Of a stretch of 64,000 nucleotides of DNA, positions 26,899 through 36,996 are shown one piece after another. This DNA is from CAVXJN01 sp963773585 (lineage in GTDB: Bacteria > Pseudomonadota > Gammaproteobacteria > JASBUN01): the NCBI GenBank assembly GCA_963773585.1, contig CAVZBR010000004.1, positions 496,001-560,000 of the forward strand, read 5' to 3'. The notes beneath the pieces are model-generated. The model was given only the letters and a program-made list of their open reading frames with translations, was not told the origin of the DNA and did no database searches. Every line of letters starts with the position of its first letter. The first letter of the stretch is position 1. Position numbers and translations under genes: made by a program.

Positions 26899-29316
26899 AT
26901 GAGTGACCAGCGCACCTACGATTCCTCCAACATCAAGGTCCTGAAGGGGCTGGATGCTGTCCGTAAACGCCCGGGGATGTACATTGGCGACACGGACGAT
27001 GGCACCGGCCTGCACCACATGGTGTTCGAGGTGGTGGATAATTCAATCGACGAAGCGCTGGGTGGCTATTGCTCGGAGATCAACGTCATCATCCACAGCA
27101 ATGAATCGATCACGGTGACCGACAACGGCCGTGGCATTCCGGTCGATATGCACTCGGAGGAAGGGAAATCGGCGGCCGAAGTCATTATGACCGTGCTGCA
27201 CGCCGGTGGTAAGTTCGACGACAACTCCTACAAGGTATCGGGTGGTCTACACGGCGTCGGCGTGTCCGTGGTGAATGCGTTGTCCGAGTATCTCAAGCTG
27301 ACCATTCGCCGCGAGGGCAAGATCTGGCAGCAGGAATATCGCCTGGGCGAGCCCGTTACGCCCATCCAGGTGATCGGCGACACGGAGAGCACGGGCACGG
27401 AGATCCGCTTCAAACCCAGCGCCGCCATCTTCACCAATATCGAATTCCACTACGACATCCTCTCAAAACGTCTCAGAGAGCTGTCGTTTCTCAATTCCGG
27501 CGTGCGCATCCGCTTGAGCGACGAGCGCTCGGAAAAGACGGACGTGTTCGAATACCAAGGCGGTATCCGCGCCTTCGTAGAGCACCTGAACCGCAACAAG
27601 ACCCCGTTGCATGACACCGTCTTTTATTTCCAGACCGAAAAAGACGGTACCGGCGTCGAGCTGGCATTGCAGTGGAACGACTCTTATCAGGAAAACATTT
27701 TTTGCTTTACCAACAACATACCGCAACGTGACGGCGGCACCCACCTGGCGGGTTTCCGCGCCGCGCTGACCCGTACGTTAAACCAGTACATCGACGAAGA
27801 CGGCAGCGCGCGCAAAGCGAAAGTTGCGACCAGCGGCGACGACGCGCGGGAAGGCCTCACGGCCGTACTCTCGGTCAAGGTACCCGACCCGAAGTTTTCA
27901 TCCCAGACCAAGGACAAGTTGGTTTCATCTGAGGTCAAGGGGATTGTCGAATCCACCATGTCGGAGAAATTCCGCGCCTACCTGCTGGAACAGCCCAACG
28001 AAGCCAAAGCCATCACGTCCAAGATCATCGATGCGGCACGGGCCCGGGAAGCGGCCCGGCGTGCCCGGGAGCTGACGCGCCGCAAGGGCGCGCTGGATCT
28101 GGCGGGCCTGCCCGGCAAACTGGCCGACTGTCAGGAGCGGGACCCGGCGAAATCGGAACTGTTCCTGGTGGAGGGCGATTCCGCGGGCGGTTCCGCGAAG
28201 CAGGGACGGGACCGCCGCACCCAGGCTATTCTGCCGCTCAAGGGCAAGATCCTGAACGTGGAAAAAGCGCGGTTCGACAAGATGTTATCTTCGGCCGAAG
28301 TCGGCACCTTAATCACGGCGCTGGGCTGCGGCATCGGCCGTGAAGAGTTCAACGTGGACAAGCTGCGCTACCATCGCATCATTATCATGACCGATGCGGA
28401 CGTCGACGGCTCCCATATTCGCACCCTGTTGTTGACGTTCTTCTACCGCCAGATGCCGGAACTGATCGAGCGCGGCCACATTTATATCGCCCAACCGCCG
28501 TTGTACAAGGTCAAGAAAGGCAAGCAAGAACATTATGTGAAAGACGATGCGGAGCTGACCGCGTACCTGCTGACCCTGGCCTTGGACAACGCCGCGCTGC
28601 ACGTCACCGAAGACGCACCGGCGATCGCCGGCGTGCAGTTAGAGAGTCTGGCGCGCAAGTACATGCAGGTGATGGCAATGCTACGCCGGTTGGCACGCCG
28701 TTATGATCCCGCTCTGCTTGAAAAACTGATTTATATTCAAAGGCTTAATGACGAGTCTATGCGCAATCGTGGAAGCATGGATGCTTGGTACGGTGAATTG
28801 GTGCAGCGCCTGAACGCGGAACAACCGGCCGGTACCCATTACCAGATTTCCTTGCAGAACAATGCCGATGGCGAGACTTTCGACGCCCGGATCGTGCGCC
28901 GCACCCACGGCATCGTGCATGAACACGTACTCGCCAGCGAATTCTTCGATTCCGCTGAATATCTTTCTCTCGCCGAATTGGGCGACCAGTTGCATGATCT
29001 GCTCGGCAAGGGGGCGTTCGTTCAGCGCGGCGAACGCAAACAAAACGTCGCCAGCTTCAAGCAAGCGATGGAGTGGTTGCTCGAGGAATCGAAGCGCGGA
29101 TTGAGCATCCAGCGCTACAAAGGCCTGGGTGAAATGAATCCCGACCAGCTGTGGGAAACCACGGTGAATCCGGAAAGCCGTCGCCTACTCCAAGTGCACA
29201 TCGAGGATGCCGTCGCTTCCGATCAGATCTTTACCACCCTGATGGGCGACCAAGTAGAACCACGGCGGGACTTCATCGAAGCCAATGCACTTGCGGCGTC
29301 CAACCTTGACGTCTAA
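26899..29316 (+). CDS. gyrB: DNA gyrase subunit B
   Basis: GyrB is the ATPase and TOPRIM subunit of gyrase. At 805 residues it has the extra domain (about residues 560-730) of the gammaproteobacterial long form. The GHKL ATP site is seen in EVVDNSIDEALGG, DNGRGIPVD and SGGLHGVGVSVVNALS. TOPRIM has VEGDSAGGSAKQGRDRR and DADVDGSHIRTL. Positions equivalent to Asp426 and Lys447 (EGDSAGG and LPLKGK) are wild type, so no classical quinolone-resistance change is seen there. A GAGGA ribosome site precedes the ATG. Confidence 0.98.
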   Translation: MSDQRTYDSSNIKVLKGLDAVRKRPGMYIGDTDDGTGLHHMVFEVVDNSIDEALGGYCSEINVIIHSNESITVTDNGRGIPVDMHSEEGKSAAEVIMTVLHAGGKFDDNSYKVSGGLHGVGVSVVNALSEYLKLTIRREGKIWQQEYRLGEPVTPIQVIGDTESTGTEIRFKPSAAIFTNIEFHYDILSKRLRELSFLNSGVRIRLSDERSEKTDVFEYQGGIRAFVEHLNRNKTPLHDTVFYFQTEKDGTGVELALQWNDSYQENIFCFTNNIPQRDGGTHLAGFRAALTRTLNQYIDEDGSARKAKVATSGDDAREGLTAVLSVKVPDPKFSSQTKDKLVSSEVKGIVESTMSEKFRAYLLEQPNEAKAITSKIIDAARAREAARRARELTRRKGALDLAGLPGKLADCQERDPAKSELFLVEGDSAGGSAKQGRDRRTQAILPLKGKILNVEKARFDKMLSSAEVGTLITALGCGIGREEFNVDKLRYHRIIIMTDADVDGSHIRTLLLTFFYRQMPELIERGHIYIAQPPLYKVKKGKQEHYVKDDAELTAYLLTLALDNAALHVTEDAPAIAGVQLESLARKYMQVMAMLRRLARRYDPALLEKLIYIQRLNDESMRNRGSMDAWYGELVQRLNAEQPAGTHYQISLQNNADGETFDARIVRRTHGIVHEHVLASEFFDSAEYLSLAELGDQLHDLLGKGAFVQRGERKQNVASFKQAMEWLLEESKRGLSIQRYKGLGEMNPDQLWETTVNPESRRLLQVHIEDAVASDQIFTTLMGDQVEPRRDFIEANALAASNLDV

Positions 29317-29569
29317 CGGCCGATTCTTGTGCGACGGTGCCCGTCCGAGCGGGTGCCGGGCGCCGATCCCCGCATCCGGCCTTCGCCGACCGCAGACTCA
29401 TTAGCCCGAACACAGCGCAAGCGTACCCCGTGGTGTTCGCGCGCTGCTTTGCGGATTCGGACAATCGAACGCGGTTGCCCGTGTTTCGGAGCGCCTCCAG
29501 CCGGCCGCACGGCCAAAGGTACTTTTCCCCACTGGTTGTGCTACCGTCGGATCGTGCCCTTTTTGGCTT
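29317..29569. other. 253-bp intergenic region after gyrB
   Basis: No gene, strong terminator or recognised promoter was found. Short frames here have no ribosome site. It must hold the promoter of the GGDEF/EAL gene that follows. Confidence 0.5.
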
Positions 29570-32500
29570 TTGAACCTTGAGCCCATCCCACGAGCACGGC
29601 CTATCCAGGTGTTACGGTTTTTAGCCTATTTTGCCGTCAGTGCTGCCAGCGTGGTCGCAGTCCTGCTCGCGTTTGATTACCAACGATTCGAACTCGCGCA
29701 CGATAAGCTTCGGGAGGGCGAGTCCTTGCGCCTGGAACTGGCCTCGGAGACGATTGCGCGCGATCTGCGCGAGGTCGCGGCAGATGCGCGCGCCCTGTCC
29801 CAATCCCAGGCGTTACAGGAGTATCTGCAAAACGGCCGTGCCGATGCTGCGCTCCGGCTTGAGCGCGCCTTTATCAATCTTGCCAAGCACGCTGCGATCT
29901 ATGACCAGATCCGTTATCTCGATTCCGATGGACGCGAGCGCATTCGCGTCAATTTCAACGATGGCGCACCGGCCGCAGTCGAACAGGCGCGACTGCAGGA
30001 CAAGTCGGCGCGCTATTATTTTCGTGAAACCATCCGCCTCGCCGAAGGCCACCTATACCTCTCGCCGTTGGATCTGAACATCGAGCACGGCGTGATCGAA
30101 CAGCCACACAAGCCGATGATCCGGATCGCAATGCCTGTTTTCGATCCCCACGACAGCGCGCCACGGGGCGTCCTGGTGCTGAACTATTTGGCCGCGCAGA
30201 TGCTCGCCCGGTTCGCGGATGTGATGGCAGGCAGCTGGGGCGAGCCGATGCTCCTGAACGAGCAAGGCTATTGGTTGTACAGTGCCGGCGCCCAGGCGGC
30301 ATGGGGCTTCATGTGGGGTGATGAGCGTACCTTTGCCGGCGACTACCCCGAGGCCTGGAAACAGATCGTTGCCGCCGAATCCGGTACGGTGCAGACTCCG
30401 CGAGGCCTGTTCGGCTTTGCCAGTTTGCACCCGCTAGGGATTTCCCAACTGGCCGAATCCGACCAAAGCCATGGGTACGTCTGGAAACTCGTGAGCCGGG
30501 TTGCGCCGGAAGCCTTGGCGTTTTCGCCCTGGCGCAGCATCCGCGGTCAGATGCAGCCGTACGCCTGGCTGCTGCTGATCGCCGCAGTGTCGAGTCTGCT
30601 GCTGGCGTGGCTGCGCGGCGCCAATCTGCACAAGACCGAGGCGCTGCGCAACAGCGAACACCGGCTGCGGGAGCTGGTTCAACAGGCGCCGGACGGCATC
30701 TTTGTCGCCGACATCGACGGGCGCTACACCGATGTCAACGCCGCCGGCTGCCGTATGCTCGGCTACGATCGCGACCAGCTCATCGGCAAGACCATCACAG
30801 ATCTCGTTTCAGCCTCAGAAGTCGATCACCTCGCGCGGGTGAAGACACAGCTGCTGGCGGGTCAAAGCCACGTCGGCGAATGGTCGTTGCTGCGCAAGGA
30901 CAAAAACTACCTGCCCGTGGAGGTGAGCTCCAAGATCCTGGCCGACGGGCGCTGGCAAGGATTCGTGCGCGACATCAGTGAGCGCAGGCGCGCCGAGGAA
31001 GCACTGCGAGCAAGCGAAGAGCGGGTGCGACTGTTGTTTGAATCGGTCGCCGAGGGCATCGTCGGTGTCGACTTGCACGGTCGCTGCACCTTCGTAAACC
31101 CCGCCGCCGTGCAGCTGCTCGGTTGCCGCGATGCCTCAGCGCTCATCGGCCGGCACTTGCACGGATTGATCCATCATACCGCAGCGGACGGCACGCCTTG
31201 CGACGAGCAGACCTGCCGCGTCTATCGAGCGTTTCGCGAGGGCGCGGCATTTCAGGTAGACAACGAAATCTTCTGGCGCGCGGATGGCTCGTATTTCGAC
31301 GTGGAATACCGGTCCCACCCGATCGTGCAAAAGGGACGGATCATCGGCTCGGTCGCCACATTCTCCAACATCACGGAACGCAAGCACGCCGAAGAAAAAT
31401 TGCGCCAGTCCAGTATCGTGTTCGCCAGTACCAAGGAGGCCATCATGGTCACCGATGCCGAGCGCAACATCGTGATGGTCAACGATGCCTTCACCACCAT
31501 CACAGGCTACGAGGCGCACGAGGCCGTCGGTAAGACGCCCTGCTTACACCAATCGGGGCGGCATGATCAGGCGTTCTACCAGGAAATTTGGGCGGCGCTG
31601 CAAGACGCGGGGCATTGGCAGGGGGAAATCTGGAACCGCCGCAAGAATGGCGAGGTCTATCCCGCGTGGGAGAACATCAGTGCGGTGAGAGACGAGCAAG
31701 GACAGTTGTCGAATTACATTTCCGTGTTCTCCGACATCAGCATGATCAAGCAAGCCGAAGAAAGGCTGAACCGTCTGGCCCATCACGATGCGCTCACCGG
31801 TCTGCCGAACCGCCTGCTCTTCACCGCCAGCCTCGAACAAGCACTGACGCGCGCGAAGCGGCACCAGGAAACCGTTGCGCTGCTGTTTCTGGATCTGGAC
31901 CGTTTCAAGCTCATCAACGACACGCTGGGCCACGCCGCGGGAGACCGGCTGCTGCAGACGGTGGCGCGACGGCTCAAGCACAGCGTGCGCGCCGAAGACC
32001 TGGTGGCGCGCCTCGGTGGGGACGAGTTCACCATTGTGCTGGAAGAAATCTCTCAGGCGGAGGATGCCGCGTTACTGGCGCAGAAGATCATCGGCGCCGT
32101 CGCCGAGCCCATGGAACTGGACGGACGCGACGTCGTCGTTTCCGCCAGCGTCGGCATCAGCCTCTATCCACGCGACGCCGACAACGCCGGCGACCTCGCC
32201 AAAGCCGCCGACGCGGCCATGTATCGCGCCAAGACCCGGGGCCGGGACACTTATCAGTTCTATACCGCCGAACTTACGGCTCAGGCGTTGGAGCACCTGT
32301 CGCTGGAGGCGGGCCTGAGGCAGGCGCTCACCCGCGGCGAGTTCGCGCTTCACTATCAACCGCAGATCGAAGTGAAGACCGGACGCATACTGGGGGTCGA
32401 AGCCCTGCTGCGATGGCAGCATCCGGACTTGGGGACGATGCTGCCCGAACAGTTCATCGGCATCGCCGAGGAGAGCCATCTCATCGATGCGCTCGGCAAC

Positions 32501-33118
32501 TGGGTACTGCGGCAGGCCTGTGCGCAGGCGCGAATCTGGCGCGACGCGGGGCTGCCTGCGGTGCGGATCGCGATCAATCTGTCCGGGCGCCAGATCATGT
32601 ACGACCATCTGTTGCAAACGGTCGAGGATACATTCGAGCAGAACGGTTTGACGCCCGGCGATCTGCTGTTGGAACTGGAAATCACGGAAAGCGTATTGCA
32701 ATCCGGCGAGCACGCCGTGGAGACGCTCAGAAGACTCCGACACCTCGGTATCCGCATCGCCATCGACGATTTCGGCACCGGCTACTCATCGCTCAGCCAT
32801 CTCAAGCACCTGCCCATCGATACACTCAAGATTGACCGGCTGTTCATGCGCAACATCCCCCACGATACGGACAACCAGGCCATCACCGCCGCCATCATCT
32901 CCATGGGCCACAGCCTGGGTCTCAACGTGGTCGCAGAAGGGGTGGAAACCGAGGCTCAGCTCGACTTTCTCGACGCTCATGGCTGTGACGAGGCTCAGGG
33001 GTACCTGATCAGCCCGGCGGTGGAAGCGGAACGCATCGTCGCGCTGTTGCGCGGCGAATCCCCTCGACCCACGGCACAAGGAGCGCCGGCCGACGCCGCA
33101 GACACGGGGCCCGTCTGA
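29570..33118 (+). CDS. Membrane sensor with three PAS domains, GGDEF and EAL (cyclic-di-GMP turnover)
   Basis: The 1182-residue product has TM1 (about 14-36), a periplasmic dCache-like sensor (about 40-325), TM2 (about 330-349), three PAS domains (about 363-475, 482-605, 612-728), GGDEF (about 732-895) and EAL (about 905-1155). The GGDEF motif is intact at 816-820, with an RxxD inhibitory site RAED at 807-810. The EAL motif EALLR (944-948) and DDFGTGYSS (1066-1074) are intact, so both synthesis and hydrolysis of c-di-GMP are possible. The start is a TTG at 29570 with no clear ribosome site; a GTG at 29609 is an alternative. The signal sensed is unknown. Confidence 0.88.
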   Translation: MNLEPIPRARPIQVLRFLAYFAVSAASVVAVLLAFDYQRFELAHDKLREGESLRLELASETIARDLREVAADARALSQSQALQEYLQNGRADAALRLERAFINLAKHAAIYDQIRYLDSDGRERIRVNFNDGAPAAVEQARLQDKSARYYFRETIRLAEGHLYLSPLDLNIEHGVIEQPHKPMIRIAMPVFDPHDSAPRGVLVLNYLAAQMLARFADVMAGSWGEPMLLNEQGYWLYSAGAQAAWGFMWGDERTFAGDYPEAWKQIVAAESGTVQTPRGLFGFASLHPLGISQLAESDQSHGYVWKLVSRVAPEALAFSPWRSIRGQMQPYAWLLLIAAVSSLLLAWLRGANLHKTEALRNSEHRLRELVQQAPDGIFVADIDGRYTDVNAAGCRMLGYDRDQLIGKTITDLVSASEVDHLARVKTQLLAGQSHVGEWSLLRKDKNYLPVEVSSKILADGRWQGFVRDISERRRAEEALRASEERVRLLFESVAEGIVGVDLHGRCTFVNPAAVQLLGCRDASALIGRHLHGLIHHTAADGTPCDEQTCRVYRAFREGAAFQVDNEIFWRADGSYFDVEYRSHPIVQKGRIIGSVATFSNITERKHAEEKLRQSSIVFASTKEAIMVTDAERNIVMVNDAFTTITGYEAHEAVGKTPCLHQSGRHDQAFYQEIWAALQDAGHWQGEIWNRRKNGEVYPAWENISAVRDEQGQLSNYISVFSDISMIKQAEERLNRLAHHDALTGLPNRLLFTASLEQALTRAKRHQETVALLFLDLDRFKLINDTLGHAAGDRLLQTVARRLKHSVRAEDLVARLGGDEFTIVLEEISQAEDAALLAQKIIGAVAEPMELDGRDVVVSASVGISLYPRDADNAGDLAKAADAAMYRAKTRGRDTYQFYTAELTAQALEHLSLEAGLRQALTRGEFALHYQPQIEVKTGRILGVEALLRWQHPDLGTMLPEQFIGIAEESHLIDALGNWVLRQACAQARIWRDAGLPAVRIAINLSGRQIMYDHLLQTVEDTFEQNGLTPGDLLLELEITESVLQSGEHAVETLRRLRHLGIRIAIDDFGTGYSSLSHLKHLPIDTLKIDRLFMRNIPHDTDNQAITAAIISMGHSLGLNVVAEGVETEAQLDFLDAHGCDEAQGYLISPAVEAERIVALLRGESPRPTAQGAPADAADTGPV

Positions 33119-33264
33119 TCGTCTGGGTCCGCTGCGCAACGGTCCGCGCCCAGAGAAGAATCGCGGGGGGCAACGGTATGTGGGATGGTCGCGTGTCTCG
33201 GGAGCCTTAGATCGGTTTGCTGGAACGCCAGCCTGCTGCATCCTGCATTCACCGTTTGACCGTA

Positions 33265-33996
33265 TCAGCCAGAGACGCCTTTGGTCTGCCGTCCACCCAA
33301 CTGCGCGCTGGTGGCTTCGATCCAGGCTTCCACCTTACGATTGATCTGTGCCGCGCTCATGCCGGCTGGATCGAAGGCCTCCCCAATCACCACCCGAATG
33401 GTTCCGGGATATTTGCGAAAACCGCGGCGCGGCCAGAAATAGCCGGCATTATGGGCCATTGGCACCACCGGATAGCCGGTCCGTTCTGCCAGCAGTGCAC
33501 CGCCCAGCCGGTACTTGCCCTTTGTGCCGGCCGCGACGCGCGTGCCCTCGGGAAATATCACTACGCTGATTCCTTCGCGCAAGCGTTGCGCACCCTGGGC
33601 GATCAACTGTTCCACTGCGGCCCTGCCCTTGCTTCGATCCAGCGCAATGGGTTTGAGAACGGCCAGTGCCCAGCCGAAAATGGGAATCCACATGAGTTCG
33701 CGTTTCAGCACCCACACCATCGGCGGCACCAGGGTCTCCATGGCAATGGTTTCCCAGGCCGACTGGTGTTTACACAAATAGATTGCCGCGCCGTCCGGTA
33801 TATTCTCGCCGCCTTGCACTTCGTAGCGCAGGCCACAGGTGATTTTCAGCCACCAGAGATTGAAACGCGGCCACAGGACCGAGAAGCGTTGCCGCACCAG
33901 AAACGGAAACGGCGCCAGCAATAACAGCAACGCCGCAACCACTATGGTGGAGACCACCAGACCGAGCCAATACAACGCCGCCCGCACCTCCGCCAC
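33265..33996 (-). CDS. plsC: 1-acyl-sn-glycerol-3-phosphate acyltransferase (PlsC family)
   Basis: The enzyme would acylate lysophosphatidic acid in the inner membrane. A GTG start at 33996, two bases after the gmhB stop, gives 243 residues; longer versions run back into gmhB. An N-terminal membrane helix (YWLGLVVSTIVVAALLLLL) is followed by the acyltransferase core. Block I reads KHQSAWET, an HX4E form instead of the classical HX4D and common in proteobacterial members. Block III FPEGTR is intact, and YPVVPMAHNAG is the later acceptor-side block. The same gene order (plsC-gmhB-glyS-glyQ) occurs in Pseudomonas. Confidence 0.9.
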   Translation of the reverse strand: MAEVRAALYWLGLVVSTIVVAALLLLLAPFPFLVRQRFSVLWPRFNLWWLKITCGLRYEVQGGENIPDGAAIYLCKHQSAWETIAMETLVPPMVWVLKRELMWIPIFGWALAVLKPIALDRSKGRAAVEQLIAQGAQRLREGISVVIFPEGTRVAAGTKGKYRLGGALLAERTGYPVVPMAHNAGYFWPRRGFRKYPGTIRVVIGEAFDPAGMSAAQINRKVEAWIEATSAQLGGRQTKGVSG

Positions 33997-33998
33997 GG

Positions 33999-34556
33999 TC
34001 AGACGCTCGCCTGTTGTCCGTCCTGCTCCAGCAGGTACTCGGCCACTGCCGCGAGGTTCGCGAACACAGGGATATCGTCGATGCCTTTGCCTTCCGCAAC
34101 CGTGCGCTCGCCTTTGCCGCTGCGAACCAGGATCGGTTTGCACCCCGCGGTGCGGGCCGCCTGAATATCACGCAGCGTGTCGCCCACACATGGAACATCG
34201 TCGAGCGCGACCTTCAATCGCGCACTGATTTCATGCAACAACCCGGGTTCCGGCTTACGACACTGACAATGATCCTCGGGTGTGTGAGGACAGTAGAACA
34301 CCCCATCGATGGTCCCCCCCAAAGCCGCGAGCCGTCGATGCATTTTGGCGTGGATCTGATTGAGGGTTTCGATGTCGAACAGCCCACGCCCCAAGCCCGA
34401 TTGATTGGTCGCAACCAAGACGCGAAATCCTGCCTGGTTGAGGCTCGTGATCGCTTCCAGGCTGCCGGGAATCGGCACCCATTCCTCCGGCGACTTGATG
34501 TAGTCGTCCGAATCCTCGTTGATGACACCGTCGCGATCGAGAATGATAAGCTTCAA
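33999..34556 (-). CDS. gmhB: D-glycero-beta-D-manno-heptose 1,7-bisphosphate 7-phosphatase
   Basis: GmhB removes the 7-phosphate in ADP-heptose synthesis for LPS inner core. A TTG start at 34556 with GAGGA 8-9 nt upstream gives 185 residues (E. coli 191) starting LKLIILDRDGVINED. The HAD motif I is LDRDGVIN, motif II falls in VATNQSG, and the zinc-binding Cys/His loop is CPHTPEDHCQCRKPEPG, which distinguishes GmhB from other HAD phosphatases. VGDTLRDIQAA is motif IV. It lies between the MazG-like gene and plsC with almost no spacing. Confidence 0.93.
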   Translation of the reverse strand: MKLIILDRDGVINEDSDDYIKSPEEWVPIPGSLEAITSLNQAGFRVLVATNQSGLGRGLFDIETLNQIHAKMHRRLAALGGTIDGVFYCPHTPEDHCQCRKPEPGLLHEISARLKVALDDVPCVGDTLRDIQAARTAGCKPILVRSGKGERTVAEGKGIDDIPVFANLAAVAEYLLEQDGQQASV

Positions 34557-34560
34557 CGTG

Positions 34561-34908
34561 TCAGTCCTCGCGAAATTCCGAGACCCGGATGCGGCCTCCG
34601 ACCACCTTCGACTCGCGCGCCATGATCTTTTGCATTTTTGCCCAGAACGCGCCCTTGAGATCGAATTCCGCGGATATCGCCGTGCCAATCAGCAATATGA
34701 ACAGGTCTGCCGTTTCTTCCGCAAGCGCCTCACGGCTTTTGCCTTTCGTTACACACGCCGAGATCTCGCCAAGTTCCTCCGCCATCAGCGCCACGCGATA
34801 GGCGAGTTCTTCACCGCCCGTATTCTTGAAATCGTGTTTATCGTGGAACGACTGCACTGCGGCGAGCATGGCACGGTAGGAGTCGGGATCGATGTCGGCC
34901 ATCGGCAT
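34561..34908 (-). CDS. MazG-like nucleotide pyrophosphohydrolase domain protein
   Basis: The 115-residue protein fits the all-alpha NTP pyrophosphatase superfamily (MazG/iMazG/dUTPase-like). MAEELGEIS and EETADLFI supply the paired acidic EExxE and ExxD metal ligands in two helices. Members hydrolyse dNTPs or NTPs to monophosphates, often as housecleaning enzymes. The substrate cannot be told from sequence. AAGAG overlaps the glyS stop just before its ATG, and it ends 4 bp before gmhB, so it is embedded in the glyQ-glyS-gmhB-plsC operon. Confidence 0.8.
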   Translation of the reverse strand: MPMADIDPDSYRAMLAAVQSFHDKHDFKNTGGEELAYRVALMAEELGEISACVTKGKSREALAEETADLFILLIGTAISAEFDLKGAFWAKMQKIMARESKVVGGRIRVSEFRED

Positions 34909-34914
34909 ATTCTC

Positions 34915-36996
34915 TTATTGCAGGCGGGACAGGTCCGCCACCCTCAGAAACAATTCGCGCATGGTGGCCAATAGCGCCAACCGGTTGGCGCGTAAGGCGG
35001 CGTCATCGACCATCACCATTACTTGATCGAAAAACCGATCCACCGGATCGCGTAACGCGGCGAGACGCTTCATGGCCTGCTCGTAGTCCCTTGCTTCGAA
35101 CAGCGGCAGCGTTTCCGTCGTCAGCAAGCCCAACTGTTGCGCCAGTTCCTGTTCGGCAACATCCACCAATTGCGATTCGTCGTATTGCTCCGGAATCCGC
35201 TCGCCGGTTTTTTTAAGAATGTTGGATATGCGTTTGTTCGCCGCGGCGAGGCTCTCCGCCTCGGGCAAACGACGAAAAGCGGCGATCGCTCGCAACCGCT
35301 TGTCGACATCGTTCAACTGCGTCGGCCGCATGCTGGTCACCGCTTCAATCTCGTCGAAGGCGAATCCTTGCGTTTCGTAGTACGGCTGTAAACGAGCGAG
35401 AATGAACTCGTATACCGTGGCGACTGTGTCCGCTGCCACCAGGCCCTTACGCTGCTGTTCGTGGGCGCCGGCTGACGCACGCAAGCACTCCATGAGGTCC
35501 AACTCCAGATCGCGTTCGATCAGGATGCGCACGACACCGAGCGCAGCTCTGCGCAGCGCGAATGGATCCCTGTCGCCCGTCGGTGCCTGGCCGATGGCGA
35601 AGATTCCCACCATCGTGTCGAGTCGGTCCGCCAGCGCCAGCGCCGCGCTGATGTCATCGTCCGGCAATCGATCGCCGGAAAAACGAGGTCGATAGTGCGC
35701 TTCGATTGCGACGCACACTTCCGCAGGTTCGCCGTCGTGACGCGCGTAATAGCGACCCATGGTGCCCTGCAGTTCGGGAAATTCGCCGATCATGTCCGTC
35801 ATCAAATCGCACTTGCACAGCTGCGCCGCGCGCTCAGCGGGGTATACGCTCGCGCCGAGCCGCGCGGCAATGTGCGCGGTTAGCTGCGTGACGCGCTGCA
35901 CCTTGTCGTACAAAGTGCCGAGGCGATTTTGGAACACCACCGAGCGCAGACTCTCGACTCGCGCGGCCAGCCGGACTTTGCGATCCTGAGTCCAGAAGAA
36001 ATCAGCATCGGACAAACGTGGCCGGATCACCCGTTCATTGCCGGCGCGGACCACGTCCGGGTCTCTGCTTTCCACATTGCTGATGGTAATGAAGCACGGC
36101 ATCAGATCGCCGTCACTGTCGAGTACATGGAAATACTTCTGATGCTCTTTCATGGCGGCAATCAGCGCTTCGGACGGTACCTCGAGGAAACGTTCGTCGA
36201 ACCGCCCCAGTACCGCCACCGGCCATTCCACCATCGACGTGACTTCATCGAGCAGCGAGTCGTCGATTACGGCCGCGCCGCCCGCCGTCGCCGCGGCTTC
36301 CATCACCTGACCACGGATCGCTTCGCGGCGGACGTCGAAATCCGCCAGTACGTGACCTTCGGTTTCGAGGACCGGCCCATAGGCCGCCGGTTCGGCTATA
36401 TAGATGGGTTCGGGATGGTGAAAACGGTGTCCGCGAGTGCGGCGATCGGATTTCACGCCGAGAATCTGCGCATCGATGATTTCGTCGCCGAACAATAGAA
36501 CCAACCAATGGACAGGCCGCACGAACTGGACATCCAGGCTGCCCCAGCGCATGCGCTTCGGTATGGGCAGCCGATCCAACGCCTGTTGCACAATCGCAGG
36601 CACCAGCGACGCGGTGGATTTGCCAGCTTCCTTGCTGCGATGAACCAGCCACGCGCCTTTGTCACTGGTCACCGTTTCCAGCGCATCGACCTCCACGCCG
36701 CAGGAGCGCGCGAAACCAAGCGCAGCCTGCGTGGGTACTCCGTTGTCGTCGAACGCGGCACTCACGGCGGGCCCGCGCCGCTCCACCACGCGATCCTGTT
36801 GTCCTTCCGAGAGCGCCTCGATACGCACCGCGAGGCGTCGCGGCGCCGCGAACGAATGTACAGCGCCATGATTCAATTCCGATGACTGCAGACCAGCCAC
36901 AACGCCTTCGGTGAATGCCGCCGACAAATTCTGCAAAGCCTTGGGCGGTAGTTCTTCGGTGCCGAGTTCTACCAACAGATCCCGTGTGCCGCTCAT
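34915..36996 (-). CDS. glyS: Glycyl-tRNA synthetase beta subunit
   Basis: The beta subunit of the alpha2beta2 bacterial GlyRS binds tRNA-Gly. The 693-residue product opens with DLLVELGTEELPPKAL, the hallmark of the family, and contains RMRWGSLDVQFVRPVHWL and the C-terminal anticodon-binding region (RVADLSRL at the end). Its ATG overlaps the glyQ stop by 4 bp, giving coupled translation of the two subunits. Length is the same as in E. coli (689) within a few residues. Confidence 0.97.
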   Translation of the reverse strand: MSGTRDLLVELGTEELPPKALQNLSAAFTEGVVAGLQSSELNHGAVHSFAAPRRLAVRIEALSEGQQDRVVERRGPAVSAAFDDNGVPTQAALGFARSCGVEVDALETVTSDKGAWLVHRSKEAGKSTASLVPAIVQQALDRLPIPKRMRWGSLDVQFVRPVHWLVLLFGDEIIDAQILGVKSDRRTRGHRFHHPEPIYIAEPAAYGPVLETEGHVLADFDVRREAIRGQVMEAAATAGGAAVIDDSLLDEVTSMVEWPVAVLGRFDERFLEVPSEALIAAMKEHQKYFHVLDSDGDLMPCFITISNVESRDPDVVRAGNERVIRPRLSDADFFWTQDRKVRLAARVESLRSVVFQNRLGTLYDKVQRVTQLTAHIAARLGASVYPAERAAQLCKCDLMTDMIGEFPELQGTMGRYYARHDGEPAEVCVAIEAHYRPRFSGDRLPDDDISAALALADRLDTMVGIFAIGQAPTGDRDPFALRRAALGVVRILIERDLELDLMECLRASAGAHEQQRKGLVAADTVATVYEFILARLQPYYETQGFAFDEIEAVTSMRPTQLNDVDKRLRAIAAFRRLPEAESLAAANKRISNILKKTGERIPEQYDESQLVDVAEQELAQQLGLLTTETLPLFEARDYEQAMKRLAALRDPVDRFFDQVMVMVDDAALRANRLALLATMRELFLRVADLSRLQ

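Noticed and set aside
31588..32835. 415-residue plus-strand frame inside the GGDEF/EAL gene
   Set aside because: It is frame-shifted within an intact domain-bearing gene and is Arg/Gly-rich without motifs.
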